Below are positions 1 through 11,011 of a stretch of DNA of 64,000 nucleotides, in pieces; position 1 is the stretch's first letter, and each line of letters begins with the position of its first letter. Under the pieces are notes generated by a model that was given only the letters and a program-made list of their open reading frames with translations, was not told where the DNA came from and searched no databases. Both the position numbers and the translations under genes were made by a program. Source of the stretch: Gracilariopsis chorda. Taxonomy: Eukaryota; Rhodophyta; Florideophyceae; Gracilariales; Gracilariaceae. The stretch spans positions 124,001-188,000 of the forward strand of contig NBIV01000153.1 of the NCBI GenBank assembly GCA_003194525.1, given 5' to 3'.

Positions 1-1994
1 AGCGCATGTTAATGAATCACGCAGAATTTGGCAGCTATTCCGAGCTGAGGTCTGCCAACAGGGAGGCTGTCGAGGGTATTCTGGAGATATGCCAGAGACT
101 CCCTCTTGCTCTTGGTATTGCTGGAGCTACCGTACAGTGCTACTTCGAGGAAGGCGTGAACAAGCAAGATGCTTGGAGCGAGTAGTACCATGATCTGAAC
201 TCGAATGAAGAGAGCATTGTAGCCGGGAGCACGGGGCTCTATGGACCACTACGGCTGATAGTAGATAGATCTCTCAAAGTCTTGGATTCGGAATCAAGGT
301 CTGTCAAAGTCTTAGAGTCGAATTCAAGCTGCAAGAAGAGTTTCGAAGAGATGTTTCGAGGATTGTGTGTATTTCAGAAGCAGCAAAGCGTTGGCGGCCA
401 GGTGATACAAAAGTTATGGAACTTGGAAGGCATGCGAAGTACTCAAAGAATTGCTGGATTGTTCGACAGCGTATCACTGATAAGAATGGTGAGAAGGAGA
501 GGGAATCAGTTCTCTGTCAGGGTTCGCGATTTGGTCATCGACATTGCAAACGAGATGAGTTCATGCAACGAAAAGACTGGGTGGTTTAAAACGCTGCTTG
601 ATAATTACATTGCGAAGGAACGTAGTACAACTCCTGCAGCTGAAATTAACGCTGCACGTAGCGAAGAAGAGAAAGTTTTGTTCACACCGTGGTGGGGCGT
701 CGCAGATGACGGATTTATCCACGACAACTTATGCCAATTACTGCAAGGAGCAGGTGCAAAGAAAGAGCTTCTATGGCTTTTAGAGAGGGCGCGATGGGTT
801 GTGATGCGTCTTCAGAAAGTCGGGATCAGCGGAGTAGAGCAGGACTTGGCGATCGGACGGAAAGTATCAGAGAAGGATAAGAGTAATGAGACAGGGATTG
901 GAAGATATTTGAAGCTTGTGGGAAGTGCGGCTCGAATGAGCTTTGCTGCTGTTAACGAGAATGCGTACGAGGCTTGGTTCCAGCTGTATGGAAGACCCGA
1001 TGGTCCGGATCGCTGCACGGGAGAAGTGCAGCGTGTTGCGTACTGTGGTAGCGGCTCGAAAGTAGTTAGCGGGTGTGGTGATGGGTGCGTCCGGCTGTGG
1101 GACGCCGAGAGCGGCGACCGCATTGGCCAGCCTCTGGCAGCTCACACGGGAAAGGTGAAGTGTGTTGCGGTCAGCGCGGACGCGAATCGCATTGTGTCCG
1201 CATCGGACGATGGTACTGTTCGAGTGTGGGATGCGAACAGCGGCGACGCCGTTGCTAAGCTTCTCGCAGGCGGCGGAATTTTTGGAGCTGTGGCCGTCAA
1301 CGACGACGGCATGCAAGTGGTGTTTTCTTTTGAAGAACGGGTTCACGTGTGGGACGTGGACAGCCGTGGGGTGACCACCGCCACGCGTGATGCATGGGTG
1401 TACGCGTGTGTGGCGATGAGCGCTGATTCTTCGCGAATTGCATTTTCTTCATCGAGAGAGGGGATGACTGTGTGGGATGTGCAAAGAAGGAAGACAGTGC
1501 GATCGTTTCTCGAGACAAACATGGGTTCGATACGAAGTATAACGTTCAGTGGGGATGGGAAACGAATGGTGTCTGGATCACGGGGCGGCACAGTTCGCGT
1601 GTGGGACGTCGCAAGCGGAGGAGCGGTCGGCGACCCGTTCGTTCACGACTACAAAGTTTTTCATGTGCGATCGGAGGTACACGGCTCGCGGGTTATATCG
1701 CATGATGAACAAGGTTACGGACGTCTATGGGACGTGGCGCGCGGGCAGTGCATGATGACGTCCTCAGAAGCTGAATGGACGGCCACTCTCCATCGCTTCG
1801 GCCCTGCCCGGTTCTGTTGGGACAGGTGGCACAGAGAGGATGTTATTCGAACGAGGCGAAGTGTAGGAGATTCAAAAGTTGAGAATGAGCAGTTGTTGGC
1901 ATCTGCAGACAGCCTTTTTTTCCGAGTTGGAGACATGTACTTCTCACAAAGGCATGGCGCCACTTTATGGCCGTTTTGCAGAATCATCGAGTAG
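1..1994 (+). pseudogene. NB-ARC/WD40 STAND-type (NLR-like) gene, decayed, 5' end outside window
   Basis: The frame that opens at base 3 matches the other NLR genes here from the end of the NB-ARC domain onward, including the GLPL-like motif (RLPLALG) and a VRDL at the MHD position. An in-frame TAG at 183-185 replaces the Tyr of the YYHDL motif seen in the intact copies. Near 290-325 there is a short duplication (KVLDSESR then SVKVLESNS). The conserved linker (FTPWWGVADDGF, WLLERARW) is present. At about 993-1000 the protein jumps from QLYGR to DGPDR: relative to the copy at 41562-45674, about 385 residues with the first WD repeats are missing, in frame. Six WD repeats remain, followed by the family C-terminus (YFSQRHGATLWPFCRI). 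No usable start codon lies in the window. Probably non-functional. It is closest in wording to the 41.6-kb copy. Confidence 0.88.
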
Positions 1995-3618
1995 ACAAAC
2001 ATTGGACACTTAGCTGGCCTTGGCGCGCATATGATACAAATGTAAAAGGTCTTCCATAGTGGCTACGCGGTGACCGTGCTTCAGCCAAGCGTTTTCGCAG
2101 GAAGTCATTGGGTTGTTATTCAACTCCCTAGGAAGGCGGCAAACGCCGCCTTCCTAGGGAGTTGAACCAACAAAGATGAAGCATGCAGGATACCGGACAA
2201 TGCACGAAGCATGTAAACAAGAACTGTGGTTGGTGGAAAGAGGAGCTAGAAGTGCAAGACAAGGAGTGGACGATGGCGCGCAGTGGAGAAGTTTTAAAGC
2301 CCGTGCCCAACGGACTGACGTGAGTTGTGAGAGAAGCGCGTGTCCTCAGAGATGCTACGCCTGCTGAACTTGGAGGTGGGGCAGCACAACAGCTGTTTCT
2401 CGGCACAAATCTGGGTGTATTGTAGAAAGACCAGCACAGGGGTGGGTGAAGCGCTGATGGAAACTGAAGAGCGTGTTTAGAACTAGCGGGGAAGCGTTCG
2501 AGGAACGTTGATACTGCGCGCTTCCCAGAGCAGAGATGAGGATGCCGTATGCAATGTGAGAGCGGCGTTTGGGGTGCAATGTGTGTGATTGGAACGAGGA
2601 CACTTTTCAGGGCTGTGGTTGTCAGCATGGCGATGAATACACTTCGAGCCTGGAATTGTTTGCAGAAGCACGTCGTTGTGCGCTTGTTGTGCGCTGCAGC
2701 AGCTCCTGGCGAAGATAACAGGGGATGTGTGGCGGGGTCGCAATGCCGGAAAACGCAGGGGAGCGTTGCGGAGCGCGCGCAGACGGTCGGTCGCGGAGGT
2801 GGGAAGAGGTGGGGCGGAGAGAGGAGGCGACCTCGTCAAGCAAGAGTTGTTGGGCAGGTGCAGAGCGCCATGAGCGAGGCGCATCGTTCGCGTGTGCGTG
2901 TAACAAGTGTACAGTACAACTGGTATGATACAGGTTCTCGTATCTCAGGAGACGGCCACGTCACTCCATGCGCCGTATGCGCCACGAGTACTTGTACGTG
3001 GCTGGTATTTGGAACAGTTGGAACAAATAGACAAAATGGACAGAAAGTGCTATATCGTTGGCAAATAATTTGCAAAAGAGGTAATTCTCGGAGGCCATGG
3101 CGCGCAAAGCGCACGACGGGGGGAGATTCGTAGCTCTAAGATATGGCGACCATCGATCTCCCAACCCGCAGCTGTAATCTCCTATCTATATTTAGGAAGG
3201 CTACTGACCAATGGCATCTCACCAAAAACAATCTCGCTGGAGTTTTCCCTGCGATTGTCATGAGCACCCCGTAAATGGGCGAAACCATAATAAATACACC
3301 CTACTCTGCTTTCTTTCTCGCCACACACCAGACCATTCTAGCATTCCCAACCAGCAACCTAGGTAGTGAATAGGTAGATATAAACGTGAAGAAAGGTCTG
3401 GCCGGCAGAAAGCACAGACTGTGCCGCCGGCAGCTCCTTTATAGACTCTATGTTCTAATTTTTTGTTATCCTAATAGAGGAGAGTAATGAATGCAGTCTC
3501 AATTCGGAGTTGCATTGTAATTGTGGGCGCCATCATGAGACGGTGACGCAGAGGGCGAAAAATTTGTAATAATAAAAGCCAAAAGGGTGCTCTTCGTAGC
3601 TAAAAGCCCCAAAACAAG
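1995..3618. other. Intergenic region, no supported gene
   Basis: Apart from the 22-bp hairpin, several short overlapping frames exist on both strands between 2128 and 3164, but none has a recognisable domain or family match. A smaller hairpin lies at 3401-3431: GCCGGC arms around a GCACAG-A-CTGTGC core. Confidence 0.6.
2119..2166. repeat. Perfect 22-bp inverted repeat with 4-nt loop
   Basis: Left arm 2119-2140, loop AAAC 2141-2144, right arm 2145-2166. All 22 positions pair, with a GC-rich centre (AAGGCGGC/GCCGCCTT). It lies about 125 bp past the stop of the decayed NLR. As RNA it would be a very stable hairpin, so it could be a 3'-end or processing signal. It could also be a collapsed miniature transposon. 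Confidence 0.9.
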
Positions 3619-4224
3619 TTGAAAACAGTGGGATCAAAAGAACTAAACCCAATCGATGAAATAAAACAACACTACGGAGAGCAAGAGGCTCAATCCCCAA
3701 ATAAAACTTCTCAACTTCTGGTTGAAACGGCGCGCAACCCAAGAATTATGTCAAGGATCACTAAGGGTCAGACCCTCGGCTTCCAGTCAAACACTCCGGA
3801 TGTGAAGTGGATTCTGCAGCCTACCTACCTCTGCACTAACCAGAAGCAGGTGCATACAATCCTTACAGGGCTTCCCGAGGAGAGCTACTAGCAGCGGGAT
3901 ATGCTTTCACTCTATACCCAAGCTGGCCCTTTGCAGGAAAGGTTGCACGGCACGTCGCCTGCGGATAGCTTCCCGTCAAGTACTTCCGTCCGGAAATCAC
4001 CAGGTCTTTCGACCGACACCGTTATCCGAGCAAAGCTCCGGTGGGGCTCACAGACGATAGAAACACCTTTGGTACACACTACCCGTCTCCCGTCTACGCC
4101 TAAGGCGCTTCAACCGGTCTTAGCGACCGTACTTCCCCACCCTATTGGACAACTAGCGGCACACGCCTCACTAGAAGCCCTTTATCCAGCGGCGAACGCC
4201 TCACTGGTTGTTGATGATAGTTGA
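3619..4224 (+). other. Unassigned open frame with one internal TAG
   Basis: One frame runs about 200 codons from 3619 to the stop at 4222-4224, interrupted only by TAG at 3889-3891. The listed start is not ATG. The translation is rich in Ser, Thr and Pro and shows no motif I recognise. The plus strand is C-rich and contains short direct repeats (GCCTCACTAG and GCCTCACTGG near 4160-4205). It could be a decayed exon, part of an unrecognised mobile element, or chance. Confidence 0.25.
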
Positions 4225-5286
4225 AATGGCTGAAGGTTGATAGGGGGTGGAGCTTAGATGTTGGTCGATTCTTGAGGTGAGTTCAGACCGAAGTATGAAG
4301 CTCAGAACCTCTTTTTATAGTGTTTAGAGGCACTAAAAACGAGCCAAATACGCATTTCTACTTGCTAGTTACTCATGTGTGCCTCTAGGTTACTCCATTG
4401 GCTTCTAGAGACCTCTGGAGCTGCACACTAACCAATAATAAAGCGACAATTTGCGCCAGCATCACTAAAATACTGTAGTCTTTGCTGGGCCAACAAAGCG
4501 TGCAATGTGCTAGACACTACTGGAACATTCTACAGGTGTGTTCCAGCAATTTCTGGCACATTCCGCAACATTCGCGACCGACAGTAATTTAGAGAATTAC
4601 AATGCAACTCTCTCTAAATCTACCTCTCACAATAAAAAACCCCGGTCGCCTGTCAAACACGTACAACTGATCTGTACTTGTAGCTACCAAACAGTTATAA
4701 ATACACAAAACAACAATTAATACACTTTACTTTACGTGCATATACACATAGCTCAGTACTTAGTAGCACCCCTGTGCAACCCTGCGCAGTTCTGTCTGCA
4801 GTGAGCTTGCTGTCGCGCGACAGTGCGCTGACATTAAGCTGGATGAGTACCTGTCTGGTGCTGCTCACTGTAAATGGATGTAGTGAGAAGCCACCGCAGG
4901 TGGATGCCACCCAATTCCCATTGGTAGTTAATACATGTTCTGTTCGTCCAGAACGCCTCCGTGCGCATATGCGCTGTAGAATCATGTTTAGAAATTGCCA
5001 CCCCGCATCAACTGGAACATTCAAGAAAGTGATTCAATATCTTTGTTAACAGAGACCCAGAGGTGAGCTCGCTACCTGCGACCACCAGAGGTGAGCTCAT
5101 TACCTGCGGTCGCCTCCGAGAAGCTCACTATCTGCGGGCTCTCAATAAGGCCTTTCGCATACCTGGCAAATAAAGGCAGCGTTCTCCCAGACAACTCGCT
5201 GGGTAGAACGACATCGCCTCCTTCTGGTTTTTTTGGCCTTCTCCCATCGCTCATTCCTTCGAATTCCTTCACCTCTCCACAGCACG
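4225..5286. other. Intergenic region with a short 28-bp-period repeat
   Basis: No gene recognised. A direct repeat of about 28 bp begins CAGAGGTGAGCTC at 5058 and again at 5086, with a degenerate third unit near 5114. An imperfect inverted repeat (GTTCTCCCAG ... CTGGGTAGAAC) lies near 5178-5210. Short frames on both strands show no domain. The region borders the 3' end of the Tc1/mariner transposase and may belong to that element, but I could not find its terminal repeats. Confidence 0.5.
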
Positions 5287-6300
5287 CTATTGAGGTCTAC
5301 CATGTGTTACACCCCTCTTCTTATCCATAACAGCAAAGAGGCTTCTCGAAATAGACCCGTACAGCTGTTTAAGGTAATCTTCAGCTATATCGTCCCATAC
5401 AGCAGTGATAGCGTCCTTAAGATCAGTTACATTATAGTACTGCTTTCCACGTGCATAAAACAGCCTAGCCATAAGTCCCCAAACATTTTCAATAATGTTT
5501 AAATCTAGGGATTTTGCAGGCCACGGTAGAACACGTATATTCTTGGTACGAAGCCAGTTCGTTGTGTAGATAGAGTTATGTATGAAAGCATTATCCGGTT
5601 GAAAGTGCCAAGTCCGTTCTTCACCGAAGACAACACCTACCCATGGTAGTAGATTAGACTCTCGTACCTCAAAGTAATTTGTAGAATTCTGATTTCCAGT
5701 AATGGAAACCCAAGGACAGACTCCATAGAAAGATATTGCTCCACCTATCATAACCGAATCTCCTCTATTTTGACGCTTAGAGAATTGTTGAGATTCCTTC
5801 CGAAGATCATGCAAATAGTATGCGAATCCATCCGGTTCATCTAGATTAAACGTCTTCTCATCGCTGAAAATTACCTTGAACCAGAAATATTCTCCACGAG
5901 ATATATTACAAAGTGCGTATTCTATGCGTGCATTGGTATGCTTCTGAGTCATAAATGGACCGGTTTTCATTTTGCGATATTGAAGATGTTCACATTGACA
6001 TAGTAATTGATGAACTCTTGGCAGCCCGATGGGTACATTAAGCGAAGATTTTAGTTGAGAAGCTGATTGAATGCCTTTTGAGGCTTTTCTTGGTAATGCT
6101 CTCTTCTGTTGCACAGACATCTTGGACTTTTTTCTGACATTTACATGCGATTTAGATGTCGTTTTGCGTCTCAGTGCTGATTGTACTGCTCCTAAAGAGC
6201 GGTTAATATTGTCAGCAATTTGTCGAAGAGAAATTCTTTCATGTCTCAGGGCATGAATCTGGCCGAGTTCGAACTCAGAAAGACGAGGGCCTTTAGCCAT
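5287..6300 (-). CDS. Tc1/mariner (IS630 superfamily) transposase, DD34E type
   Basis: Cut-and-paste transposase of 337 residues from the ATG at 6300, a normal length for Tc1-like enzymes. That start gives MAKGPRLSEFELGQI, the usual beginning of Tc1 proteins; the frame extends 12 codons upstream without an ATG. A helix-turn-helix (RISLRQIADNINRSLGAVQ) lies at about residues 22-40. Catalytic residues are visible: first Asp in IFSDEKTFNLD, second in FQPDNAFIH, and Glu in LDLNIIENVWG. I count 34 residues between the second Asp and the Glu. There is no internal stop or frameshift, so it may be recently active. I found no terminal inverted repeats. Neighbours are unrelated, as expected for a mobile element. 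Confidence 0.92.
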   Translation of the reverse strand: MAKGPRLSEFELGQIHALRHERISLRQIADNINRSLGAVQSALRRKTTSKSHVNVRKKSKMSVQQKRALPRKASKGIQSASQLKSSLNVPIGLPRVHQLLCQCEHLQYRKMKTGPFMTQKHTNARIEYALCNISRGEYFWFKVIFSDEKTFNLDEPDGFAYYLHDLRKESQQFSKRQNRGDSVMIGGAISFYGVCPWVSITGNQNSTNYFEVRESNLLPWVGVVFGEERTWHFQPDNAFIHNSIYTTNWLRTKNIRVLPWPAKSLDLNIIENVWGLMARLFYARGKQYYNVTDLKDAITAVWDDIAEDYLKQLYGSISRSLFAVMDKKRGVTHGRPQ

Positions 6301-6336
6301 GTTTGGTTTGGCAAAAGGCTGGGCAAAAGTCGTCAA

Positions 6337-6898
6337 GATGTGGCAAAGAACTGTATATTTGATGGTGGTAAGTATCTAGGGAACGGCTGAGGTGGTTTGA
6401 ATATGGCGCGGTTTTTGTGGAAGTGTATTTATTTTTGTTTCGTGTATTTATCAATGTTTCGTAGGGTGTAGAGAGGTTTTTTTTATTGGTAAAGTGACAT
6501 TCTGCCTGGTGCAAAGTTGTGAGTTACAGGGTTCGTTTAGGAGTAAATAGCCTCTACATTTACCAAGGCTACATGGTCACAAACGGAGAGAAAGATGCAA
6601 AGTCTTTAAGAGTGCTGCGTGTATTTAATGTTGTTTCGCGGACTGTAGTGTAGACGTCTACGCGTTCAGCGCCTTCTCTTCTGCTGCCACGATTTGACAA
6701 CTGCTTCTGTTCCCACTCGAAACTACAAGAGTTTTGTCCCCCTTGGTTTCGCTTCTTAAACATCACCGCCCTTCTCTCGCTCACTTTGATTCGCAGGGTC
6801 TACTCCTGTCCACAACTGCAGTGATACATTAGTCTCACGTTGTACTCGAACAGCCCAATATTCATCTTCCGATTTGTGCAGCTGCTACAGTGTGAACC
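6337..6898. other. Upstream region of the 6.9-kb NLR gene
   Basis: About 560 bp between the divergent transposase and NLR genes. It is T-rich near 6420-6490. No coding signal and no clear TATA box near the NLR start. The NLR ATG has a favourable context (GAACCATGG). Confidence 0.5.
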
Positions 6899-9800
6899 AT
6901 GGAAGTTGTGCCTGCAGTTGTGGGTCCTTCCCTTGCGCTCAAACCGTCAGTAATGATCGCGACGTACATGCAGAAATATGCTGAACGCAGGGACTTGGTG
7001 CGTGACAACAAGAGCATGCTACATGATCTGCTACGCATGTACGAGGACACTCTTGAAGTCATTAACAAAACGGAGAATAATCGCTGGCACGACATATATT
7101 CGTTCGACACGGTTATAAAACAGAGAATTGGGGAGTACAAGGAGAGGCTGGAAGCCAACCTTCAAGATCTGAAGTCACTCACTGAAAGAGTGGAACATGC
7201 CCTCTACATAGGCCGCGTAAAAAGAATGCAGAGAGTTCTGGAAGACTACGATGCCTTTATCACCGAGGTGCGTGAGTACTACGAAAGTATTGTACGTCTA
7301 GCACTTGGGATGGAGGGCGAACGGGCGACAGATGTTAACTCTCTCGATCGAGACCAATATGTAGCTTGCAGTAATGTACCTCCAAATCCACCTCGACTAA
7401 CGCTGGACTACAACAACCCAGACACTAACGAGGGGACACTGAAAGCCGCAATCGAGAGTTCTGTGCATAGCACCAGTAGAATTGATATAGTGATGGTGTT
7501 CGGGATGGGAGGTGTTGGGAAGACATGCGCGTTGCGTGGACTGGCTTATGACGTGAATATTGGCATGGCTTTCCCTGACGGTATTCTTTATATTCAGTTG
7601 GGAAATGATTCAATAATCTCGAACATAATCGCGGGGATCGCAGAATGTGTAGAAGATACTGGTGGAACGCAGTTTTGCAGGAGAATACGGGAGGCGAGAA
7701 CGGTGGGAGAGGCATCCGATAAAGCTAGAGAGTGGTTTGAAGGACGCAAGTGCCTGTTTCTTGTGGACGACATATGGGAGGCAAACGGAATTACTCCACT
7801 TGAACTCAAGCAGCTGGGCAGGATGTTGAATGATGAAAGCTTGTTAGTGTTCACTTCAAGATCAGTGCGCTTTATGGAGGGAGCTGACACGGATGTGCAC
7901 TTTCGGCCACTACATGTACACGGAGAGCTTGCTCAGCGCATGTTAATGAAGCACGCAGGTATCGAAAGCTATGTCGATCTGAGATCGGCCAACAGGAAGG
8001 CTGTTAAGGGTATTCTGGAGAGGTGTAAGGGACTTCCTCTTACTCTTGGGATTGCTGGAGCGGCGATGTGGAGGTATTTTGATAGCGGTGTGGATTATCA
8101 GGATGTGTTGAGCAAATACTACGACGACCTGAAATCGAAAGAAGAGAATATCGTAGCCGGTCGCGCTGAACTGTATGATCCGCCGCTAAGATTGATAGTA
8201 GACAAGTCGCTCAAAGTCCTGGATACTGAATCAAGGTTCGAGAAGAGTTTTAAGGAGATGTTCCAAGGTTTCTGTGTTTTACAGAAACATCAGAGCGTTA
8301 GCGGTCATGTACTGCAGGGGCTGTGGAACTTGGACGACTTGGGGAGCACTCGAATGATTGCTGCTCTGTTTGAGAGAGAATCACTTATAAAGATGCGCCT
8401 GATGGGAGGAGATGAGTTTTCTGTCCAGGTTCACGATCTGATATTGGACATTGCCAAGGAGATGGCATCGGGAGGTAGAATGACTGAATGGTTCAAAGCA
8501 CTGCTTAAAAGGTATGCCCCAAAGGAACGCACTAGAACTACTGGGTCAGAAATCGAGGCAAGCAACGAAGAGAGTGTTATGTTTACACCGTGGTGGGAAG
8601 TGGAAGATGATGGATTCATCCAGGACAACCTGTGCCGCGTGCTCCAAGAAGCTAATGAAACGGAAGAACTTGTGTGGCTACTAGAGAGGGCGCAATGGAT
8701 CGTAATGCGTCTTCAGAAGTGTGGAATAAGAGGGGTTGAACAGGACTTGGCCATTGGATTGCAAGTTGCAGAGAGAAATGGAGCTGGGGATGCAGAATTG
8801 ATAAGATACCTGAGGCTCATTGGAAATGCAGCTGGAATGAGCTCTAAATACCTGGTCGAGACCACCTATGAGGCGTGGTTTCAGATATATGGAAGAATGA
8901 TCTGGTACGCAGAGCATTGCGAAAGGACTCGACGGTTTACGTGTGAGATTGAAGAACATGCACCCCGACCGTGGATAAAACCTTCCATTGCGATGCTCGA
9001 CGACGCAGCAGGGGTTTTTCAGGATGTGTCACGCCGTGAAGAGAACTTCGATATTCTCGATATATGTCACAAGGGGGATGTGACATCGACTCTTTGGACT
9101 AATCGCGATACCGTATGTTCCGTTACAAAATGCAACAGGACGACGAATGAGATAACACCACACCCCCTTCATTCAGACCGCAATAGCTCTAGTAAGAAGC
9201 CGCCAATGTCACACGGCTCCACTTGTGGTGCGTTCTCGGGCAACCTGAAGAAGCTGGTTACTGGGCATCGCGACGGCCATATGGTGGTGTGGGACATAGA
9301 TTCTGGGTATAAGGCTGATCGACGTCTGGAATGCGCCGGAACTGTTCGTCGCTTATTTCGGTGGGCATGTGTGTCCTCTGGAGGATACGGTATTGAGGAA
9401 CCTACTTGCGTTGCAATAAGTGGCGATGGAAGCACAGTAGTTTGCGGTTCCGAGTACGGGCATGTCCGCTATTGGGATATATCCAACCAGGAAGCTGTCC
9501 GGAATGTCTTTCGGACACCGAGGGCACACAAGCGGGTCATAGATCTTGATGTGAGCTTTGACGGAACGCGAATTGTGTATTGTAGTGGAAAATCAACTAT
9601 CGGTGGTATTCGCGTCTGGGATAAGGCTGTCGGCAAGGTTAAGAAGCCGTTGCCAGAGATGCAGTGTAATAGTGTGACTTGTGTGGCTATCAGCAGAGAT
9701 GGAAAACAGGTGGTAAGTGGATTGGAGAACGGCAAAATTCAGATTTGGAACATTGATGCAAATAGGGTTGTGTATGGTACGGAGGGCCACTACAGTTGGG

Positions 9801-11011
9801 GGGTGCGACTTGTTGCTTTCAGCCCGGACGGACGAAGAATTGTTTCTTGTGCGTCTGAAGATATGGTGCGTGTTTGGGACGCCGAGAACGGTAAGAGCAT
9901 TGCACAGTGTGTGGTGGGGGGGAAGGTTGGAGCTCTTTCAGCTAACTTTGAAGATGAAAGAGAAGAGGTTTTGACCGCGGAGTCTGGGGGTAGGATTTGC
10001 AGATACAACATTTTGGGACCGGTGTGCAGCATTGCTTACCGTGGTGATGGCACGGAAATAGTTAGCGGGTGCGAAGATGGATGCGTTCGTGTGTGGAATA
10101 ATAAGAGTGGCAAAAGAATTGGAGAGCCTCTGCAATGTTATGAGTCCGAGGTGAACTACGTTGCGGTTAGCGCGGACGGGAAACGCATTGTGTCCGCGTC
10201 GCAGGGCGGTTCTGTTGGAGTGTGGGACGCGGATAGCGGTGAGGCCGTTGCTGCGCCTCTCTCACAAATCGAAGAACATCCGCTCCGCTGGATTGGCTCT
10301 GTGGCATTCGTCAACGTGAACGATGGCAGTCGAGTGGTGTTTTCTTGTGCTGAAGGGGTTTGCGTTTGGGACATCGATAAGGACAAGAAAACGAACGTCA
10401 CCCAAGTCACCAGCGACGCATGGTGGTACACACGTGTTGCAATCTGCGCTGATGGAGCCCGAATTGCGGGCAGTTCATGGGATCATGTGATTGTGTGGGA
10501 TGTGAAAGACAAGAACAAGGAAGGATCGCCACTTAAGGGATACATACATGGAATATTGAGTGTGACGTTTAGTGGGGATGGGAATAGATTGGCAGCTGGA
10601 TCGAAAGACAAGACAGTACGCATGTGGGATGTGGCCAGCGGTGACGCAATCGGTGTCCCGCTTGTTCATGACTGCAAAGTGGTTCATGTGGAGTTGAACG
10701 TAGACGGTTCGCGGGTTGTGTCCTACGATGCCCGCGGTTATGGAGTGGTCTGGGATGCAACGAACGGGCAGCGCGTAATCGAGTCCAAAAATCCCGCCGA
10801 ATGGACTTCAACTCTTCATCGTTTCCGTCTTGCTCGGTTTCAGTGGGATTATGGGTGGAGTGAAAAAGCGAGTAATCAGATTACAGAGCAGACTGATGGC
10901 ACTCACAAGCAGGTGCTGGCGTCTACCAGAGGAGTGTTTCAAGTGGGCGCTATTTACTTCTCGAAAGAGCATTGCTATACTATTTGGCCGCTGTGCAGAT
11001 TGGTGAATTAA
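6899..11011 (+). CDS. NB-ARC/WD40 STAND NTPase (NLR-like), intact
   Basis: A 1370-residue intronless protein from an ATG in good context. Residues ~20-135 are predicted helical, with charged heptad-like segments; ~158-171 form a conserved linker (SNVPPNPPRLTLDY). NB-ARC follows: P-loop GMGGVGKT at 202-209, Walker B with two Asp (LFLVDDIW) at 286-293, a sensor-like SLLVFTSR at 314-321, GLPL at 378-381, VHDL at 511-514. A conserved helical linker (MFTPWWEVEDDGF, VWLLERAQW) spans ~560-670. From ~745 there are about 12 WD repeats, ending in the family tail (YFSKEHC, then WPLCRLV). Known members of this architecture (APAF-1-like and fungal NLRs) oligomerise after WD40 domains sense a ligand; a signalling or immune role here is inference. 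No stop or frameshift. Confidence 0.93.
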   Translation: MEVVPAVVGPSLALKPSVMIATYMQKYAERRDLVRDNKSMLHDLLRMYEDTLEVINKTENNRWHDIYSFDTVIKQRIGEYKERLEANLQDLKSLTERVEHALYIGRVKRMQRVLEDYDAFITEVREYYESIVRLALGMEGERATDVNSLDRDQYVACSNVPPNPPRLTLDYNNPDTNEGTLKAAIESSVHSTSRIDIVMVFGMGGVGKTCALRGLAYDVNIGMAFPDGILYIQLGNDSIISNIIAGIAECVEDTGGTQFCRRIREARTVGEASDKAREWFEGRKCLFLVDDIWEANGITPLELKQLGRMLNDESLLVFTSRSVRFMEGADTDVHFRPLHVHGELAQRMLMKHAGIESYVDLRSANRKAVKGILERCKGLPLTLGIAGAAMWRYFDSGVDYQDVLSKYYDDLKSKEENIVAGRAELYDPPLRLIVDKSLKVLDTESRFEKSFKEMFQGFCVLQKHQSVSGHVLQGLWNLDDLGSTRMIAALFERESLIKMRLMGGDEFSVQVHDLILDIAKEMASGGRMTEWFKALLKRYAPKERTRTTGSEIEASNEESVMFTPWWEVEDDGFIQDNLCRVLQEANETEELVWLLERAQWIVMRLQKCGIRGVEQDLAIGLQVAERNGAGDAELIRYLRLIGNAAGMSSKYLVETTYEAWFQIYGRMIWYAEHCERTRRFTCEIEEHAPRPWIKPSIAMLDDAAGVFQDVSRREENFDILDICHKGDVTSTLWTNRDTVCSVTKCNRTTNEITPHPLHSDRNSSSKKPPMSHGSTCGAFSGNLKKLVTGHRDGHMVVWDIDSGYKADRRLECAGTVRRLFRWACVSSGGYGIEEPTCVAISGDGSTVVCGSEYGHVRYWDISNQEAVRNVFRTPRAHKRVIDLDVSFDGTRIVYCSGKSTIGGIRVWDKAVGKVKKPLPEMQCNSVTCVAISRDGKQVVSGLENGKIQIWNIDANRVVYGTEGHYSWGVRLVAFSPDGRRIVSCASEDMVRVWDAENGKSIAQCVVGGKVGALSANFEDEREEVLTAESGGRICRYNILGPVCSIAYRGDGTEIVSGCEDGCVRVWNNKSGKRIGEPLQCYESEVNYVAVSADGKRIVSASQGGSVGVWDADSGEAVAAPLSQIEEHPLRWIGSVAFVNVNDGSRVVFSCAEGVCVWDIDKDKKTNVTQVTSDAWWYTRVAICADGARIAGSSWDHVIVWDVKDKNKEGSPLKGYIHGILSVTFSGDGNRLAAGSKDKTVRMWDVASGDAIGVPLVHDCKVVHVELNVDGSRVVSYDARGYGVVWDATNGQRVIESKNPAEWTSTLHRFRLARFQWDYGWSEKASNQITEQTDGTHKQVLASTRGVFQVGAIYFSKEHCYTIWPLCRLVN

